Shown: positions 7,624 to 16,481 of the stretch, piece after piece
Numbering within the stretch: the first letter of the stretch is position 1
How the letters are laid out: the number at the start of each line of letters is the position of its first letter
From: Clostridium weizhouense
GTDB lineage: Bacteria > Bacillota > Clostridia > Clostridiales > Clostridiaceae
Direction of reading: 5' to 3'
DNA: 64,000 nucleotides
Assembly: GCF_019431045.1 (NCBI RefSeq)
Contig: NZ_JAHXPT010000001.1
Span: 310,001-374,000, forward strand
Translations under genes and position numbers: made by a program
Notes under the pieces: generated by a model
Told to the model about the DNA's origin: nothing
Seen by the model: the letters and a program-made list of their open reading frames with translations, nothing else
The model's database searches: none

Positions 7624-9777
7624 TTAATTATTTTCTATTATTTCTTTTGAATTATTGTTTATTTCTTCTTCAGAATCATTTATTAATTCATCTTTTAGAT
7701 CCTCTTTTATTGACTCTTCATCCACAGTTGTCTCTTTTTGCAATTCCTCTGTATTATTTATTATTTTTTCTTTTGATTTATCATCTTCCATTTCTTTTAC
7801 TTCTTCTTTTATTGTTGACTCATCTGATTTTATTTCTTTTGCTGATTCTTCAGTTATTTCCTGTACTCCTTCTTCTTTTATTTCTTTTGGCACTTCTTCA
7901 ATTATATCTCTTAATTCATCAAGTTCTACTTCTTTTACTTTATCGGTACTAGGTCCTATTGGATTCATACCATTAAATGTTATGTTTCTAACTCCTGAGA
8001 AGCATAATCCAATCATTCCTTGAATTGTAACACTTGCGCCTGGTTCAATACTTTGCCAATTACCTGATTTTATTGTAACTGTTTTAAAATCTCCATTATT
8101 CTTTAAAGAATATGTTCCTCCCCATGAAGATTTATATAATGCTGATTTAGGTAAATCAAATGATACATTCCATCCGCCATCTATTTTTTTATCAGTACAA
8201 TTTTTTATTTTTATATTATAAGTATAGTTAGGATGATCATATATTCCACCCAAACTTACTTCAACGTTTACTGGTTCTAATGAACTAGTGCTATCATCAT
8301 TTGTCTCTTTGCAATTGCCTATATTTTTTAATCCATTACTTAGCTTTTTAGTTAATGTATCTCCAAATGTATATTTGCCTTCATTTATCTTATCAGATCC
8401 TTCTACATAATTAGGATTTAATCCATAATCACCATTCATTACCCAAATTAAAGCTCCACCAAGATTTTTATTTTTTATATACTTAACTCTTTCATCAATA
8501 GATTTTTCATTTTCAAAAGATAAAAAAACTCTTTCTTTACTTTGCCAAACATGTGGTACCTTTTCAACATCATCCCAATATAATTTTAAATTAGGATCTT
8601 GTTCCATAAGATTCAATACATGCCATAATGGATTAGCACCTGCTGGTTCTAACTTTCCGTCATTGTCTAAATCATCACCCCAAATATTATATTTTCCTGA
8701 TGCCGGTGTTCTGCTTGAACCATGAAGTCCATTTTCTCCACCTTGAACGTTTTCCCATCCTCTTGTATAATATGGAATACCCATTATTATTTTTTCAGAT
8801 GGTAATACTCCTCTATAAAATCTATATGCCCAATCCATACAAAGTGTAGGCATTATTTGTGATGCTGTCTCTCTATCTGCTTCATCTGGATAAATACCTG
8901 CTAAATTTTCAACATATTCATTCCATCCACCATGATAATCATAAGACATTACACTTAGAAAATCTAAATATTGAGCATATGTGTTATCATTAACTCCTCC
9001 AAGAACCCAAGGAGATGCAGTAACAGCTGCTGATAAAATATAATCTTTATTATATTTTTCAGATGCTTCATCTATTTTTTCTCTTAATGTTTTCATTAAT
9101 ATATTATATCTTTCATTTAATTTACCTCTTCTTGGTTCTGATAAATCAAAATCTGCTGGGTTTCCTGATTGACTTGTAGATGATGGATATTCAAAGTCAA
9201 TATCTATTCCATCAAAATTATATTTTCTTATGAAATCAACACATGAATCTGCAAAAGTATCTATTCCTTCGTCTGTATCTAACATAGTATAAAATCCACG
9301 TGATCCTGCCCATCCGCCTACAGACATTAACAATTTAACATTAGGATAATTTTTTTTCATAGTTTGTAATACATTAAAATGACCTTTATACGGTAGTGTA
9401 GGATCAAGCTCTATTTTTTTTCCTTTATAAGATAAATCATAATCAGCAAAATCTTCTTCTAATGCTGCATGTTTATCACCTAATTTAATTTTATTGGTAG
9501 ATGGATCTACTAATCCAAATGAGTATTGAATATGGGTTAATGAATCCCATTGTAAATTAGTTGCATTAAAATATCCCTGAACTTCACTTTTATAAGCCCA
9601 CTCCGGAAAATATCCTATTATCTTTCTCTTTAAATCTTTCTTACTACTTTGCCTTACCACTTTTTTTTGATCTTTATTTGTGATTGTTTTTGCATGTACT
9701 GGTGCTCCTAAAAATGATAATGACATTGTAGTTACAACTAATCCTGCTAAAAGTTTTTTTAGTCTTATGACTTTCAT
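7624..9777 (-). CDS. Secreted GH18 chitinase with CBM and acidic tail
   Basis: A 717-residue exoenzyme that should hydrolyse chitin or related GlcNAc polymers. It has a signal peptide (MKVIRLKKLLAGLVV...APVHA) and a GH18 barrel from about 50 to 480, with SVGGWAGSRGF and the catalytic FDGIDIDFEYP (DxxDxDxE), plus MSYDYHGGWNE. A domain of about 105 residues follows (about 505-610) that looks like a carbohydrate-binding module, with aromatic positions YTYNIKIKN, GGWNVSF and SGNWQSIEPG. The last ~105 residues are low-complexity, rich in Glu, Lys, Asp and Asn, without a cell-wall anchor motif or membrane segment. GGGGGAATC precedes the ATG. It is monocistronic between two repeat-rich gaps. Family certain; role of the tail unknown. 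Confidence 0.93.
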   Translation of the reverse strand: MKVIRLKKLLAGLVVTTMSLSFLGAPVHAKTITNKDQKKVVRQSSKKDLKRKIIGYFPEWAYKSEVQGYFNATNLQWDSLTHIQYSFGLVDPSTNKIKLGDKHAALEEDFADYDLSYKGKKIELDPTLPYKGHFNVLQTMKKNYPNVKLLMSVGGWAGSRGFYTMLDTDEGIDTFADSCVDFIRKYNFDGIDIDFEYPSSTSQSGNPADFDLSEPRRGKLNERYNILMKTLREKIDEASEKYNKDYILSAAVTASPWVLGGVNDNTYAQYLDFLSVMSYDYHGGWNEYVENLAGIYPDEADRETASQIMPTLCMDWAYRFYRGVLPSEKIIMGIPYYTRGWENVQGGENGLHGSSRTPASGKYNIWGDDLDNDGKLEPAGANPLWHVLNLMEQDPNLKLYWDDVEKVPHVWQSKERVFLSFENEKSIDERVKYIKNKNLGGALIWVMNGDYGLNPNYVEGSDKINEGKYTFGDTLTKKLSNGLKNIGNCKETNDDSTSSLEPVNVEVSLGGIYDHPNYTYNIKIKNCTDKKIDGGWNVSFDLPKSALYKSSWGGTYSLKNNGDFKTVTIKSGNWQSIEPGASVTIQGMIGLCFSGVRNITFNGMNPIGPSTDKVKEVELDELRDIIEEVPKEIKEEGVQEITEESAKEIKSDESTIKEEVKEMEDDKSKEKIINNTEELQKETTVDEESIKEDLKDELINDSEEEINNNSKEIIENN

Positions 9778-10031
9778 TTTTTTGATTCCCCCTATCTTAT
9801 TTTATTCACTCCTCTCACTATACATATGTATTTTTTTTAAACAAATTACATTTTAATTAAAATAATCATATGATAAATTGTATTTTTATAAAAAACGTAT
9901 AATATTGCTATTAAAAATTATTATTTTATTAAATTTTAGTGATAAATACTGTTTTTTTGTTTATATGTAAAATTCCTAATACAGTATTAATATATTATTT
10001 TCTTATTTTGATAAATTAAATAACAAAAGTG

Positions 10032-10266
10032 ACTGCGCCACGTTTCAATGGAGAATTGACAGTTGACAATGCACAATTATGGTTGAAAGCCTTTGGCTTT
10101 CTTCAATATATATTATTTAGAAATCACCGAGTGATTTCATCCTACATTGTCAATTATCCATGGTCAATTGTCAATTCAAAAACATCTCCATAACATTAGA
10201 TTTTTTTTAGCCATACACCCTTTCTGACAAATGTAGTGCAGAAATAATGGTGCGACATATAATTAT
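10032..10266. repeat. Dispersed repeat family 1, near-complete copy
   Basis: About 235 bases of nested palindromes: GTTTCAATGGAG, TTGACAGTTGACAATG, GAAAGCC/GGCTTTC, AAATCACCGAGTGATTT, then CATTGTCAATTATCC and TGTCAATT in inverted orientation to the left part, ending with GTAGTGCAGAAATAATGGTGC. It matches 54400-54607 over most of its length and 52921-53009 at the right end. It fills the 517-base gap between the chitinase and the ABC permease; no gene is seen there. Confidence 0.75.
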
Positions 10267-10294
10267 TTAGAGATATTTAATATATCTGTTAAAA

Positions 10295-12283
10295 TTAAAT
10301 ATATTGTTTTATCATTTTCTTGGTTCCTAAATATGTAGATATAAAATATCCACCATATATAACTACTAATAATATAGCTGTAAATATTACGTTATTAACA
10401 ATACCTACACCCACTAGTATTGTTACCATTTGAGAAGCTAATTTTATACCTACAATAGAATGGACAATTGCAAGTGATAAAGGTACCATAAAATATATTC
10501 CTATCTGAATTAATAAAGATTTATTTATCATATTCTCATCTACACCTATTTTAGTAAGAAGTTTATATCTTTCTATATTATTATCACATTCAGATAATTG
10601 TTGAAGAGCTAAAACAGCCGCTGATGTTATTAAAAATATTATTCCTATATATATTGATAAATAAGATAATGTAACAGCTATTCCTGCTGATTGTGCTAAT
10701 ACTTGATTTTTAGTCTTATAACCAATATCACTTTTTGTTTCATTATCAAAGTTATCTATAGCTTTATTTAAATTATTTTCTATATTATTACCATCAAGTT
10801 TATAATTTAAATTTAAAAATGATCTAACTGGAACTATGCCTTCAAGTACTGAATCATTTACTATTATAGTTGCTAAATTATGTTTTATTATATCATTGTA
10901 AATAACGACGTCTAAAACTTTCATATTAGATGGTACTAAATTATGATTATTTATATTAATTTTAGTTTTATCTTGTAAACTTTTTTCTAATAAATCTTTA
11001 TTTTCATGATCATCTGTAAATATTATGTACTCATTTTCTTCAAGCTTAATGGGTTGTTTATTTAACATTTTCATTATCTTATTAAACTCTGAAAGTTTCA
11101 TTATTGGTATATCTTCATTTACATAAATTTTATAATAAGAATTTTCTTTTTCTGTTAAATACTTATTCAATAAATCTCTATATCCAAATTTATTATCATA
11201 TATATTATAACTAACATACTTATCTACATATTCATTTAAATTTATGCCTTTATCACTTAATATTTTCTTAATATCTTGCCCTTTTAAATTACAAAAAGTT
11301 GCATCAAACTGAGTTAAATCTCTGATATTTTCATTTAAACCTTTATTAAGTCCAAGCCCACCTGATAACATACTTGTAGCTAAAAATAGCATTAGACATA
11401 TAAAAGCCATAGATATAAATGTTGTATTTATTTTACTATTTATTTGTTTTAATACAAACATGTTTAAATTCTTAAAATACTGTTTTTTATTACTTTGAGC
11501 TAATTTTATTAACAATCCTGATAATGAGAAGAAAAATAAAAATGTTCCCACTGCTCCTAATATAAATGAAATAGTAATATTTTTGCCTAGTACTGCCATT
11601 CCATCACTTAATATTATATAGTAAGCAGATATTATCATTAAAATACTTATAATAAAAAATAGAATTGATCTTTTTTTATTTCTAATTTTAAGTGTCTCAT
11701 TTTTCTTAGCAACTGTTAATAAATTTATAAGCTTTACTTTTCTAATTGAAAATGAGTTAAATATTAATATAATTAAATATATTAATCCAAAACATATTAT
11801 TGTTTTAACACATGCACTTATAGAAAAAATAAATTTAAACTGTATAAGATTAACATTAAACATCTCTGCTGTTAAAACAGATAAACCTTGAGATAAAAAC
11901 ACTCCAATTATTAATCCTATACCTAGTGATAATATTCCAACTAATAGAGTTTCTAGAAATATTATTCTTGATAAACTTTTACTTTCCATACCTAATATCA
12001 TGTAAATACCAAATTCTTTTTTTCTTCTTCTTATTAAATAATTATTGGCATAAATAATTAAAAATCCTAGAATAAAAGAAATAAATATAGACACTATATT
12101 CATAACTGTATTTACTAAATCAAAGGCATTTTCATAATCTTCACTTATTTTCATCATTAATTTCTGTGATTCTATAGAATTAAAGCTATAAAATATACAT
12201 ACCCCAAATATCAAAGTTAAAAAATAAATTGTATAATCTTTAAAACTCCTCTTTAAGTTTTTAATAGCTAGTTTAAAATACAT
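10295..12283 (-). CDS. BceB-type ABC transporter permease
   Basis: A 662-residue FtsX-like permease of the antimicrobial-peptide sensing/detoxification (BceAB) type. About 10 membrane segments are visible, with a large extracellular region of roughly 200 residues (about 315-520) between two membrane blocks, the hallmark of BceB proteins. An upstream in-frame TTG exists, but GGAGGTGA lies 8 bases before the ATG at 12283, so I use that start (MYFKLAIKNL). It overlaps the ATPase gene by 11 bases, implying translational coupling. With the ATPase and the two-component system it should form a bacitracin- or lantibiotic-responsive unit; the peptide is unknown. Confidence 0.88.
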   Translation of the reverse strand: MYFKLAIKNLKRSFKDYTIYFLTLIFGVCIFYSFNSIESQKLMMKISEDYENAFDLVNTVMNIVSIFISFILGFLIIYANNYLIRRRKKEFGIYMILGMESKSLSRIIFLETLLVGILSLGIGLIIGVFLSQGLSVLTAEMFNVNLIQFKFIFSISACVKTIICFGLIYLIILIFNSFSIRKVKLINLLTVAKKNETLKIRNKKRSILFFIISILMIISAYYIILSDGMAVLGKNITISFILGAVGTFLFFFSLSGLLIKLAQSNKKQYFKNLNMFVLKQINSKINTTFISMAFICLMLFLATSMLSGGLGLNKGLNENIRDLTQFDATFCNLKGQDIKKILSDKGINLNEYVDKYVSYNIYDNKFGYRDLLNKYLTEKENSYYKIYVNEDIPIMKLSEFNKIMKMLNKQPIKLEENEYIIFTDDHENKDLLEKSLQDKTKININNHNLVPSNMKVLDVVIYNDIIKHNLATIIVNDSVLEGIVPVRSFLNLNYKLDGNNIENNLNKAIDNFDNETKSDIGYKTKNQVLAQSAGIAVTLSYLSIYIGIIFLITSAAVLALQQLSECDNNIERYKLLTKIGVDENMINKSLLIQIGIYFMVPLSLAIVHSIVGIKLASQMVTILVGVGIVNNVIFTAILLVVIYGGYFISTYLGTKKMIKQYI

Positions 12284-13043
12284 CTCTTGCGTCACCTCCA
12301 AGAAGAGTTACTACTTCAATTATCCTATCAAAGAATACTTTTCTTGAATCATTGCCACGAATAATTTCATTAAATATCTTACCATCCTTTATAAATAAAA
12401 TTTTACTTGCATAACTTGCTGTAAATGCATCATGCGTTACCATCATTATTGTTGCATTTAAATTTTTGTTTAAATCATTTAAACTTTCAAGAAGCATTTT
12501 AGCTGAATTTGAATCTAATGCTCCTGTTGGTTCATCGGCTAATATTAAAGATGGATTTGTTATAATAGCTCTTGCTGATGCTATCCTTTGCTTTTGACCA
12601 CCAGACATTTCATATGGATACTTTTCTAACACATCATTTATATTTAACTTTTCTGCAATCTTTCTAATCCTTCTATCAATCTCTTTATGATTAACTTTAC
12701 AAATTGTTAATGCTAATGCTATATTTTCATACGCTGTTAAAGTATCTAAAAGATTAAAATCCTGAAATATAAAACCCAGCTGTTCCCGTCTAAATTTAGC
12801 TAATTTTTTTGAATTAAGCTCAGTTATATCATTATCATTAATAAAAATATGACCACTAGTTACACTATCTATTGTTGAAATACAATTTAATAAGGTTGTC
12901 TTTCCACTACCTGAAGTACCCATAACTCCAACAAATTCTCCCTCTTCTACTTCAAAACTGATATTATTAATAGCCTTAGTAACATTTCCTTTATTCCCAT
13001 AATATTTTTCTATATTTACTACTTTTAAAACTTCTTTACTCAT
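12273..13043 (-). CDS. BceA-type ABC transporter ATP-binding protein
   Basis: A 256-residue ABC ATPase of the MacB/LolD/BceA class. Walker A is GTSGSGKTT near residue 42, the Q-loop is in FIFQDFNLLD, the signature is MSGGQKQR and Walker B is LILADEPTGALD. The start has GGAGGAAAATT before ATG. It overlaps the permease gene and lies 121 bases downstream of the histidine kinase gene, within the order regulator-kinase-ATPase-permease of Bce-like operons. Confidence 0.93.
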   Translation of the reverse strand: MSKEVLKVVNIEKYYGNKGNVTKAINNISFEVEEGEFVGVMGTSGSGKTTLLNCISTIDSVTSGHIFINDNDITELNSKKLAKFRREQLGFIFQDFNLLDTLTAYENIALALTICKVNHKEIDRRIRKIAEKLNINDVLEKYPYEMSGGQKQRIASARAIITNPSLILADEPTGALDSNSAKMLLESLNDLNKNLNATIMMVTHDAFTASYASKILFIKDGKIFNEIIRGNDSRKVFFDRIIEVVTLLGGDARDVF

Positions 13044-13164
13044 AATTTTCCTCCATAAGTTATCTTATAAGTTTATGTTACTATTTACTAAAGGCATCAT
13101 CCATCGAATAATGTAACACTAATATTACAATTTTGTTAGTTTAGGGGAATAAAACACTCAATTT

Positions 13165-14175
13165 TTAAATCTTCATCATTTTATTTATAGGGAACATAAT
13201 TGAAACTGTAGTTCCCTCCCCTTCTTTGGATAATAAGTTTATCCACAATCCAAGTTTTTTACATAACTTTTTGCACAGATAAAGACCTATACCTGTAGAT
13301 TTTGAATATAACCTACCATTTTCACCTGTATATCCTTTTTCAAATGCTTTCCTTATACATTTTTCACTCATTCCAATTCCATTATCACATATATAAAGAA
13401 CTACATTTTCCTTCTTCTCTTCACAATATAATCTAATAATACTTTCTTTTTTGTCCATATACTTTATACTATTTGATATGATTTGATGTAAAATAAATTC
13501 TATCCACTTGCTATCTGAATATACTATTTTATCAACATTACTTAATTCAATTTTAATTTTCTTTTTTATTAAAGTATTTGCATTCCTTTTTATAGTTGAA
13601 TTAATGCATTTTCTTAGATTAAGTTCTCTAATAATATAATCTTTTTCTAAATTATTGCTTCTTGCATAAAATAGAGCTTGTTCAATATAGCCTTCAACCT
13701 TTTCAACTTCCTCGTTTATACTTCTTGTAACTTCTGATTCATTATTTTCTAACAATAATTTACATGAAGCTATAGGAGTTTTTATTTCATGTACCCATAA
13801 CTCTATATATTCTCTATATTCTACTGTATCTCTTTTAACTTTAGATATTTCATCTTTCATAGATTTATTTGTATGTTTTATTATTTCATATAAAATCTTT
13901 CCATCTACAAATGTAGGCTTATTTATAACTTCAGAAATTAAATATTTCTTATCTAAAAGTTGTAAATCTTCTAAAATATTTTTATAGTATACATTTTTAT
14001 TAAAATAGTCATAAACATGAAATATTAAACTTCCTATTAAATTTAAAATAAATATAAAGAAAATAGCATATGTATCAACTCTTAGCACTCTTAATAAGCC
14101 TGAACTTGCTACAAGTATTGCTATATTTATTAAAATAAAAATTGCTCTTTCCTTAAAATAATCAAAAAATTTCAT
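13165..14175 (-). CDS. Intramembrane-sensing histidine kinase (BceS-like)
   Basis: A 336-residue kinase with two N-terminal membrane segments (about 10-60) separated by only a few residues and no extracellular sensor domain. This is the layout of BceS-type kinases, which sense through their ABC partner. The phospho-acceptor region is LWVHEIKTPIA (His near residue 128); ATP-binding boxes are NSIKY, DNGIGM and STGIGLYL. Its ATG overlaps the stop of the response regulator gene (ATGA). The two are surely co-expressed and probably control the BceAB-like transporter next to them. Confidence 0.92.
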   Translation of the reverse strand: MKFFDYFKERAIFILINIAILVASSGLLRVLRVDTYAIFFIFILNLIGSLIFHVYDYFNKNVYYKNILEDLQLLDKKYLISEVINKPTFVDGKILYEIIKHTNKSMKDEISKVKRDTVEYREYIELWVHEIKTPIASCKLLLENNESEVTRSINEEVEKVEGYIEQALFYARSNNLEKDYIIRELNLRKCINSTIKRNANTLIKKKIKIELSNVDKIVYSDSKWIEFILHQIISNSIKYMDKKESIIRLYCEEKKENVVLYICDNGIGMSEKCIRKAFEKGYTGENGRLYSKSTGIGLYLCKKLCKKLGLWINLLSKEGEGTTVSIMFPINKMMKI

Positions 14176-14843
14176 ATCAAAATATATCCTTGACCTCTCT
14201 TTGTTTGTAAGTATGACTTAGCCCCTATTGTTTCAATTTTTCTTCTGAGCCTATTAATATTAACAGTTAGAGCATTATCATCCACAAACTCATCACTTTG
14301 CCATAATGCATTTATAAGTTCATCTCTTGATACTATCTTTCCTTTACTTTTTATTAAAGTATATATAATTCTACTTTCATTTTTGGTTAATTCAACTTTA
14401 TTTTCATTAAATTCTAATTCACTTGTAGATAAATTATATTTAAGATTTCTATATTCAAAAATCTCCATTTCATTATTATTATATGTTCTTCTTATAATTG
14501 ATGAAATTCTAGCTAAAAGAATTTGAGTGTTGTAAGGTTTTGTAACAAAATCATCAGCTCCTATATTCATGCTCATAAGTTCATCAATTTCACTATCTCT
14601 ACTTGTTACAACTATGATTGGAACATCAGATTTTTTTCTAAGTTCTCTGCAAATATAAAAACCATCATATTGTGGTAAATTAATGTCTAATAAAACTATA
14701 TGTGGATTTTCCTTTAAAATCTCCTCTACCATGTTTCCAAAATTCAATGAATATTTAGTTTCATATCCATATCTATTAAAAAAAATACTTAATTCATTTC
14801 TTATTTTTTCTTCATCTTCTACAATAAATATCTTCTCATTCAT
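14172..14843 (-). CDS. OmpR-family response regulator (BceR-like)
   Basis: About 223 residues: a receiver domain with acidic pocket VEDEE, phospho-acceptor in LLDINLP and the conserved lysine in VTKPYN, followed by an OmpR/PhoB winged-helix domain ending in VNINRLRRKIE and TKRGQGYIL. A TTG 15 bases upstream is in frame, but GGTGGG is placed correctly for the ATG at 14843. First gene of the regulator-kinase-ATPase-permease set; it should activate that transporter in response to a cell-wall-active peptide. Confidence 0.93.
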   Translation of the reverse strand: MNEKIFIVEDEEKIRNELSIFFNRYGYETKYSLNFGNMVEEILKENPHIVLLDINLPQYDGFYICRELRKKSDVPIIVVTSRDSEIDELMSMNIGADDFVTKPYNTQILLARISSIIRRTYNNNEMEIFEYRNLKYNLSTSELEFNENKVELTKNESRIIYTLIKSKGKIVSRDELINALWQSDEFVDDNALTVNINRLRRKIETIGAKSYLQTKRGQGYILI

Positions 14844-14867
14844 AATTCTACCCACCAATCTTTTTTA

Positions 14868-14968
14868 TTTGCTATATTTTAAAATATTGTTGATATTGTA
14901 CTATAAAGCTCATAGACAGAAGAATTTACTTTAAGAACTCTACAATATCAACATTCCTTAAAACATAG
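14868..14968. repeat. Dispersed repeat family 2, ~100-bp copy
   Basis: A near-palindromic element: GCTATATTTTAAAATATTG and TTGATATTGTA on the left, TACAATATCAACAT and TTAAAACATAGC on the right. The centre (CTATAAAGCTCATAGACAG, then GAATTTACTTTAAGAACTC) is nearly identical to one end of the 293-bp copy at 55060-55352. It lies directly upstream of the response regulator gene and may contribute to its leader. Confidence 0.7.
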
Positions 14969-15041
14969 CATTTTTTATAATTATATAATATTGTTTATAC
15001 TCATTATGCTTTTAATTTTATTACAAACTTCCTTTAAAGTA

Positions 15042-15085
15042 AAAAAATGTAGTCAATAAATAAAATATCTATTAACTACATTCTT
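15042..15085 (-). terminator. Terminator of the TraX-family gene
   Basis: An imperfect stem, AATGTAGTTAATAG paired with TATTGACTACATT, is followed by seven T residues on the minus strand, after the stop at 15105. Confidence 0.75.
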
Positions 15086-15104
15086 GTAATTTATTTTTAT
15101 AAAA

Positions 15105-15824
15105 TTATCTGATAAGCATTTTAGCTGCTAGAAGAACTATTATATGGAGTGGATAGAAAATATAGAAAAAATATTTTATACTCTTTCCTCGTTGTTCATT
15201 ATACTTCATTAATAGTGGATAACTAACAAAAACTCCTATTATAGAAACTATAATATCCATATTAATTGAACCACTTATTAAAAATGTTAATAAAAGATCA
15301 AGTGAATTCATTGCTGTAAGTCCGTATATTAAAGCTTTCTTTTTATTATCTATAGTTCCAAACATATAAATCAACAAAACACCTGATACACCTGCATCTG
15401 AAACTACACTTATAATCATAAAGAATATAACTATGACACCTTTTAAAAACTTATTTTTAGTCTTATTTGCTAAATATAATGCACAAAGTCCAAAAAATAA
15501 TGTAAATATAGTTGTTAGCAAATACCCACATCCACTAAAAAACAACATACAAAATGGTACTGTGCTTACTAATCCTAAAATAAATAATCTTAACATATAC
15601 TTAGGTACATTAGATGATTTTCTATATCCTTCTCCTATAAAGAAGCATAAAATAGGAAATGTTAATCTTCCTATAAAATGTAATATACCGCTACTTACTG
15701 GATAAACTTCTGATGGCAAAAATGTCCATGCTATATGATCTATAACCATACATATAATTGCCAACATTTTTAACTGAGTACCATTAAGTCCACTTTTTAT
15801 TAATATTTCTTCTCTAGCTTCCAT
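15105..15824 (-). CDS. TraX-family membrane protein
   Basis: A 239-residue polytopic membrane protein with about 8 hydrophobic segments. It begins LNGTQLKMLAIICMVIDHIAW and has FPILCFFIGEGY and FYIFYPLHIIVLL near the C-terminus. These are typical of the TraX/acyltransferase-like family, first named for F-pilin acetylation. In clostridia these are single chromosomal genes with no conjugation genes nearby, as here. AGGGGTTGAAGTT precedes the ATG. Its substrate is unknown; a membrane-bound acyltransferase role is only a family-level inference. Confidence 0.85.
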   Translation of the reverse strand: MEAREEILIKSGLNGTQLKMLAIICMVIDHIAWTFLPSEVYPVSSGILHFIGRLTFPILCFFIGEGYRKSSNVPKYMLRLFILGLVSTVPFCMLFFSGCGYLLTTIFTLFFGLCALYLANKTKNKFLKGVIVIFFMIISVVSDAGVSGVLLIYMFGTIDNKKKALIYGLTAMNSLDLLLTFLISGSINMDIIVSIIGVFVSYPLLMKYNEQRGKSIKYFFYIFYPLHIIVLLAAKMLIR

Positions 15825-16032
15825 AACTTCAACCCCTAATAAATATATTTCTAAAAAGATTATTTTTTCTTTTTAGCTTCTTAGCATATAAGAAATTTTA
15901 ATATGCTTGATATTTATTAGTATATATTGGTAGTAATCCTTCATCCATTGCTCTTTATTACATTTATATAACAATTTTGTAATATATGAATTAGAATTAT
16001 AACTATATATTATAAAGCTTTAAAAAATCAAA

Positions 16033-16212
16033 TTATTTTTCTTCATTATCTTTAGTTTTTTTATCTATACCACATGATACCCATGGATAATCTGGATTAG
16101 TTGGATCACATGGTTTTGATGGATCTACTTTAGCTTTTTTCTCTTCAAAACTCACTTCATATTTTTCTGTACAATTACATTCATTTTGTTTATTTAGATT
16201 TTTATTACTCAT
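16033..16212 (-). CDS. 59-residue orphan protein
   Basis: A short open frame with a good ribosome site (GGAGAGAAGTAAT before ATG at 16212). The protein is hydrophilic, has four cysteines (CNC near the start; PCDPTNPDYPWVSCG near residues 37-51) and lacks a signal peptide or membrane segment. The ordered, proline- and tryptophan-containing core and codon use like its neighbours argue that it is a real gene. I do not recognise the family. It stands alone between the TraX-like gene and the chemoreceptor, with AT-rich flanks. Confidence 0.6.
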   Translation of the reverse strand: MSNKNLNKQNECNCTEKYEVSFEEKKAKVDPSKPCDPTNPDYPWVSCGIDKKTKDNEEK

Positions 16213-16401
16213 ATTACTTCTCTCCTTTATCTTTTACCTATTCTATGTATATTATTATATAATAATAATTATTAATTGACAATAGAAATTTGATATTTTT
16301 TTAAAATTAATCTTAAATTTATTTTGTTCAATTCATAAAAAATTATTTATTCTTTAAGTTTTATTTTTTAATTGCTTACTTATTTCATAGCTCAAATATA
16401 A

Positions 16402-16428
16402 TAAAAAAAGGCATTACTGCCTTTTTTT
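16402..16428 (-). terminator. Terminator of the chemoreceptor gene
   Basis: Short stem AAAAGGCA/TGCCTTTT flanked by A and T runs on both sides. It can act on either strand, and on minus it follows the chemoreceptor stop codon at 16482. Confidence 0.8.
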
Positions 16429-16481
16429 AATAAATAGTTAAAAAAGTATAACTAACTCGATCATGTTATCTTAACTTTATA

